From contig DHXL01000306.1 of assembly GCA_002415335.1 (NCBI GenBank), forward strand, positions 1 through 8,015: a stretch of DNA of 8,015 nt, written 5' to 3'. The notes under the pieces were generated by a model. That model saw only the letters and a program-made list of their open reading frames with translations, did no database searches and was not told where the DNA came from. The DNA is from Oxalobacteraceae bacterium UBA5157. Its GTDB lineage: Bacteria; Pseudomonadota; Gammaproteobacteria; Burkholderiales; Burkholderiaceae_D. Shown piece after piece: positions 4,872-8,015 of this stretch. The position numbers were made by a program, and so were the translations under genes. The stretch's first letter is position 1. Every line of letters begins with the position of its first letter.

Positions 4872-7800
4872 TCAGCGCACCGGTTTCAGCGGAGCGATCT
4901 GGCGCGCAAGGAATGCCTCGAACTCTTCGGCCGGCAGCGGCGGCGCGTATAGATACCCTTGAGCATAGTCGCATCCGGCGGCCGCCAGCAGGTCACGCTG
5001 CTCTGCCGTTTCGACGCCTTCGGCGACGACCTTGATCCCGAGCTTGTGCGCCATCACAATGATGGCTTCGCTCAAAACCATGTCTTCCGAGTCGCGTGAC
5101 AGATTTTGCACGAACGACTGGTCGATCTTCAGGTAATCGATGTCAAACTTCTTGAGATAGGACAGCGAGGAGTAGCCGGTGCCAAAGTCATCGAGCGACA
5201 GCTGGATACCCGCATCACGAAAACCGATCAGGTGATCGATGACGGTAGCCCTGGCTTCCATCAGTGAACTCTCGGTAATTTCCACGACGATGCTGTCTCC
5301 GTGCAGACCGAGTTGGTCTAGGTACGCGGGCCAGGCGATATGCAAGGTGCTATCGTTATGGAACTGGACCGGGGACGCGTTGATGCTGATCTGAAATGCG
5401 GCGTGATGCGATTCGCGCCAGCGCATAACCTGGCGCGCCGCTGCGCGAAACACCCAGTCGCCGATATCGATAATCATCCCGGTATCTTCGGCGATCGGAA
5501 TGAAATCAGCTGGATTAACGAGGCCGCGTGTCGGATGCTGCCAGCGGATCAATGCTTCCGCCTTGTGGATCTGTCCGGTCGACAAGTCCACAATGGGCTG
5601 GTAATACACCCGGAGCTGGTTTCCGACGAGCGCGCCGTGCAAGTCGTTGGCCAGCCGCATGCGGGTTTGCGCGGCCTCCTGCATGGCCCGCGTGAAGTAA
5701 TGATACCGGTTGCGGCCAAGGTTCTTGGCGGCGTACATCGCTTGATCGGCATTCTTGATCAACGCGTCCACGCTGTCCGCATCCGCGGGGTAAAACGTGA
5801 TGCCGATGCTGGTCGTCAAATAGACCGCTTCGTTACCGAGCTGGAACGGCTTGGCGAGCTTGCGCAGAATCTCCTGGGCGATCCGTTCAACGCAGCCGAT
5901 GTCGTTCTGTTCTCCCAGGATGATCGTGAATTCATCGCCGCCCAGACGCGCCACCGTGTCGGAGTCGCGCACGCAGTTGCTCAGGCGCTCTGCCGTCTGC
6001 TTCAGCAGGACGTCGCCGATGTCGTGTCCGAGCGTATCGTTGACTTCCTTGAAGCGGTCGAGGTCAAGAAACATCAGCGCCAGCGGCAGATCGGCGCGAT
6101 GGGACTTCTTGATCTCCTGCCCCAGGCGGTCCATGAACATCTGCCGGTTCGGCAAGCCGGTCAGCGTGTCGAAGTTAGCCTGGCGCCAGATGACCTCTTC
6201 CGATTTCTTCTTTTCCGTCATGTCGTAGAATTGGGCGACTCGGCGCAGACCTGAAGTGCCTTCACCCGACGTGGTATTGATGGTCAGCCACTTCGGATAA
6301 ACGCTGCCGTCCTTGCGGCGGTCCATGATCTCGCCCTGCCACTTTCCCGTGCTAATCATGGCCTGCCACATCGCCTGATAGAAGGCCCGATCGTGACGAC
6401 CGGAGCTGAGGATCCTCGGCGTCTTGCCGATCACCTCGTCCGGCGTATAACCGGTCATCTGCGTAAAGGCGGGGTTCACCGTGATGATCGTGCCGTTGGC
6501 ATCGGTGACCATCATCGCCTCGCTGCTGACCTTGTACACGAGCGTGGCAAGCTGCATCTCCTCTTCGGCGCGCCTGCGTTCGGTAATGTCGGTAACAAAG
6601 CCATGCCACTGTATGCTGCCATCCGCCAATCGGCGCGGCCGCGCATCTCCCTGGTGCCAGCGGATACCTTGCCTGGGCAATATCACTCGGTACTCGAGAT
6701 GCCAAGGTGTCAGGTTCGCTGCGGATGCCTCGATCGACGCGCGGTAATAAGCGAAATCATCGGGATGAACGGCCTTGTGGATCAGCGAGACGTTATCGGC
6801 GACCTGCTCCGGCGAGACCTCGTACGTATCCCGGATGCCTTCGCTGGCATAGGAAAAATAGGCATGACCATTCGGCAATAACCGATACTGAAAAATGAAA
6901 CCGGGCACTTCATTGGTCAGCGACGTAATCAGGTCAACGCTCTGTTGCAGCCTCTCGGACAACGCACGCATGGCCGTTATATCCGTCGTCGTGCCGATCA
7001 TGCGAAGCGGCTTGCCGTCGCTGTCGCGGCTAACGACCTTGCCGCGGCTCGACACCCATTTGTAGCTGCCGTCCTTGCAGCGCAGCCGGTGCTCGACCGC
7101 ATAGCTTTCTGTCTGTTGTTCAAAATGCGCCTGCATCGTCGACTGAACATAAGCAAGTTCATCGGGGTGGACGCGGGTATAACTATCTTCAATCCGATTC
7201 GTGACCTCATCCTCCGCGTAGCCAAACAATGCCTTCCAGCCGCTGGAATAGTGGATCTCGCCGGTGGCGACATTCCGGTCCCAAATTCCGGTGCCGCTGC
7301 CATCGATTGCCAGCGCCATCCGTGTGAAATCCTCGTGCCGCGATTTCTCGGTCCTGCTTATCCTGGCTTCGTCGGCGCTGCGTTCAATCGCGATGGACGC
7401 CAGCGCCGTCATATCGAGTATGGATTGCCGCTGCAGGCCGCTCGCCGGCTCAGCTGTGTGCGAATACGCGCCGAGAATGCCGAGCATGCGCGTTGTGGCA
7501 GAGTAGAGCGGGACCGCCAGACGGACGTGCAATCCATGCTGCAGCGCCATTTCGCGAAAGCCTTGCCAGAACTGCGCTTCGTCGACCTGCTCGAGCGCGG
7601 CGTCCGCGGCCGGTCGATCGGCCCACGCAGCCTGATCGATCGTGGCGCTGTCGAGCGCGCGAAGGTAGGACGGTGGCAAGCCGGGTGCGGCGCCGAGATG
7701 CAATCGCTTGTCATGTTCGTCCAGCAAGAGAATGGCCACCGATAATTCGTGATGCAGCGCTTCAATGCCATTCACAATACTGGTCAATGTCTCGATCAGC

Positions 7801-7874
7801 GGTGCGCCCCGTGCGATATTCGCCAGGATTGACTTGTTCGCGTCCAATAATTTCCGATGCAAATCAGGATCCAT
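4872..7874 (-). CDS. GAF-PAS-PAS-PAS-GGDEF-EAL cyclic-di-GMP enzyme
   Basis: An intact 1000-residue cytoplasmic regulator of cyclic-di-GMP, with no signal peptide or membrane helix. Order: GAF sensor (about 10-165); PAS 1 (about 185-305, PAS_3 type with a PAC end GTTTDIT); PAS 2 (about 312-435, ending FVTDITERRRAEE); PAS 3 (about 443-560, ending YDMTEKKKSEE); GGDEF (about 565-735); EAL (about 740-990). The diguanylate cyclase site GGDEF is complete (645-649), with D604/D606 in FLDLDRF and an inhibitory I-site R636xxD639 five residues before GGDEF. The phosphodiesterase side keeps EAL (773-775), EITES (865-869), DDFGTGYSS (895-903), AEGVET (951-956) and QGY (972-974). Both activities therefore look possible, and which one wins cannot be told. 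ATG 7874 is the first start after an in-frame TGA; no Shine-Dalgarno is visible. It is unrelated by strand to the peptide genes. Confidence 0.95.
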   Translation of the reverse strand: MDPDLHRKLLDANKSILANIARGAPLIETLTSIVNGIEALHHELSVAILLLDEHDKRLHLGAAPGLPPSYLRALDSATIDQAAWADRPAADAALEQVDEAQFWQGFREMALQHGLHVRLAVPLYSATTRMLGILGAYSHTAEPASGLQRQSILDMTALASIAIERSADEARISRTEKSRHEDFTRMALAIDGSGTGIWDRNVATGEIHYSSGWKALFGYAEDEVTNRIEDSYTRVHPDELAYVQSTMQAHFEQQTESYAVEHRLRCKDGSYKWVSSRGKVVSRDSDGKPLRMIGTTTDITAMRALSERLQQSVDLITSLTNEVPGFIFQYRLLPNGHAYFSYASEGIRDTYEVSPEQVADNVSLIHKAVHPDDFAYYRASIEASAANLTPWHLEYRVILPRQGIRWHQGDARPRRLADGSIQWHGFVTDITERRRAEEEMQLATLVYKVSSEAMMVTDANGTIITVNPAFTQMTGYTPDEVIGKTPRILSSGRHDRAFYQAMWQAMISTGKWQGEIMDRRKDGSVYPKWLTINTTSGEGTSGLRRVAQFYDMTEKKKSEEVIWRQANFDTLTGLPNRQMFMDRLGQEIKKSHRADLPLALMFLDLDRFKEVNDTLGHDIGDVLLKQTAERLSNCVRDSDTVARLGGDEFTIILGEQNDIGCVERIAQEILRKLAKPFQLGNEAVYLTTSIGITFYPADADSVDALIKNADQAMYAAKNLGRNRYHYFTRAMQEAAQTRMRLANDLHGALVGNQLRVYYQPIVDLSTGQIHKAEALIRWQHPTRGLVNPADFIPIAEDTGMIIDIGDWVFRAAARQVMRWRESHHAAFQISINASPVQFHNDSTLHIAWPAYLDQLGLHGDSIVVEITESSLMEARATVIDHLIGFRDAGIQLSLDDFGTGYSSLSYLKKFDIDYLKIDQSFVQNLSRDSEDMVLSEAIIVMAHKLGIKVVAEGVETAEQRDLLAAAGCDYAQGYLYAPPLPAEEFEAFLARQIAPLKPVR

Positions 7875-8015
7875 GCCGTTATGAAAGATGTTTCAAACAT
7901 GCGTTCGACGTCAGTCTCCGCCGGTTCGCCAGGCCAATCGCGTGATCATCGTCGCTCTGCCATTATCCCCCGTGTCGGACTCCTTGCCCCGCTCTTTTGC
8001 AGCCGATACGGCTAC
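7875..8015 (-). promoter_or_regulatory. Upstream region of the GGDEF-EAL gene
   Basis: A stretch of 141 bases without a convincing gene. ATGTTT-C-AAACAT (7888-7900) is a 13-bp palindrome 13 bases before the start codon, a possible operator or leader hairpin. Near the window edge AGCCG-ATA-CGGCT forms another small inverted repeat at about 8002-8014. GATAAT on the minus strand, about 90 bases before the ATG, could be a -10 box, but no good -35 box accompanies it. Confidence 0.3.

Noticed and set aside
4415..4974. Antisense frames of 137 and 120 codons across the peptide and small TM gene
   Set aside because: They have no RBS and Arg/Ser/Ala-rich composition, and they overlap three better-supported features.
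5340..6254. 304-codon plus-strand frame, and the 266-codon one at 6945-7745
   Set aside because: Both are antisense to the intact PAS-GGDEF-EAL gene and mirror its codon pattern, with no recognisable motif.

Overview
The window reads as chromosomal DNA from a high-GC betaproteobacterium, most likely Burkholderiales and perhaps Oxalobacteraceae-like. I infer this from the codon bias, a Hanks-type kinase lying beside a caspase/FGE-sulfatase protein, a long PAS/GGDEF/EAL regulator, and the style of the double-glycine leader peptide. No tRNA, rRNA, insertion sequence, CRISPR array or phage gene was seen.

Layout. (1) Positions 76-1930, plus strand: an exported caspase-like (C14) protein fused to a C-terminal FGE-sulfatase/SUMF1-type domain. 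It is split by one frameshift next to a perfect 26-bp palindrome at 1101-1126. (2) Positions 1985-3820, minus strand, convergent with the first gene: a membrane-anchored Hanks-type Ser/Thr kinase of about 612 residues. It can be read only by correcting three separate -1 frameshifts, near 3290, at the C6 run 2958-2963 and at the T4 run 2049-2052. No nonsense codons are otherwise present and the key catalytic motifs survive. The damage is therefore very recent decay or sequencing/assembly error. (3) Positions 3821-4258: an AT-richer divergent regulatory region with a TATAAT box and several CGGTG/CACCG inverted elements. (4) Positions 4259-4540, plus strand: a 93-residue peptide with a textbook double-glycine secretion leader and a Ser/Asn/Gly-rich 66-residue core. 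A strong hairpin (4554-4586) follows, then a 55-residue single-TM protein (4624-4791). (5) Positions 4872-7874, minus strand: an intact 1000-residue GAF-PAS-PAS-PAS-GGDEF-EAL cyclic-di-GMP enzyme with both catalytic domains apparently competent. Its promoter region runs to the end of the window.

How the parts may work together (inference). The kinase has a cytoplasmic catalytic domain, one membrane span and an external C-terminal part. The caspase/FGE protein carries an export signal. The pair could form a transmembrane phospho-signalling and proteolysis module. The peptide and small membrane protein resemble a secreted-peptide unit with a membrane partner, but no peptidase-ABC exporter is in view. 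The c-di-GMP enzyme is convergent with that unit and is probably independent of it.
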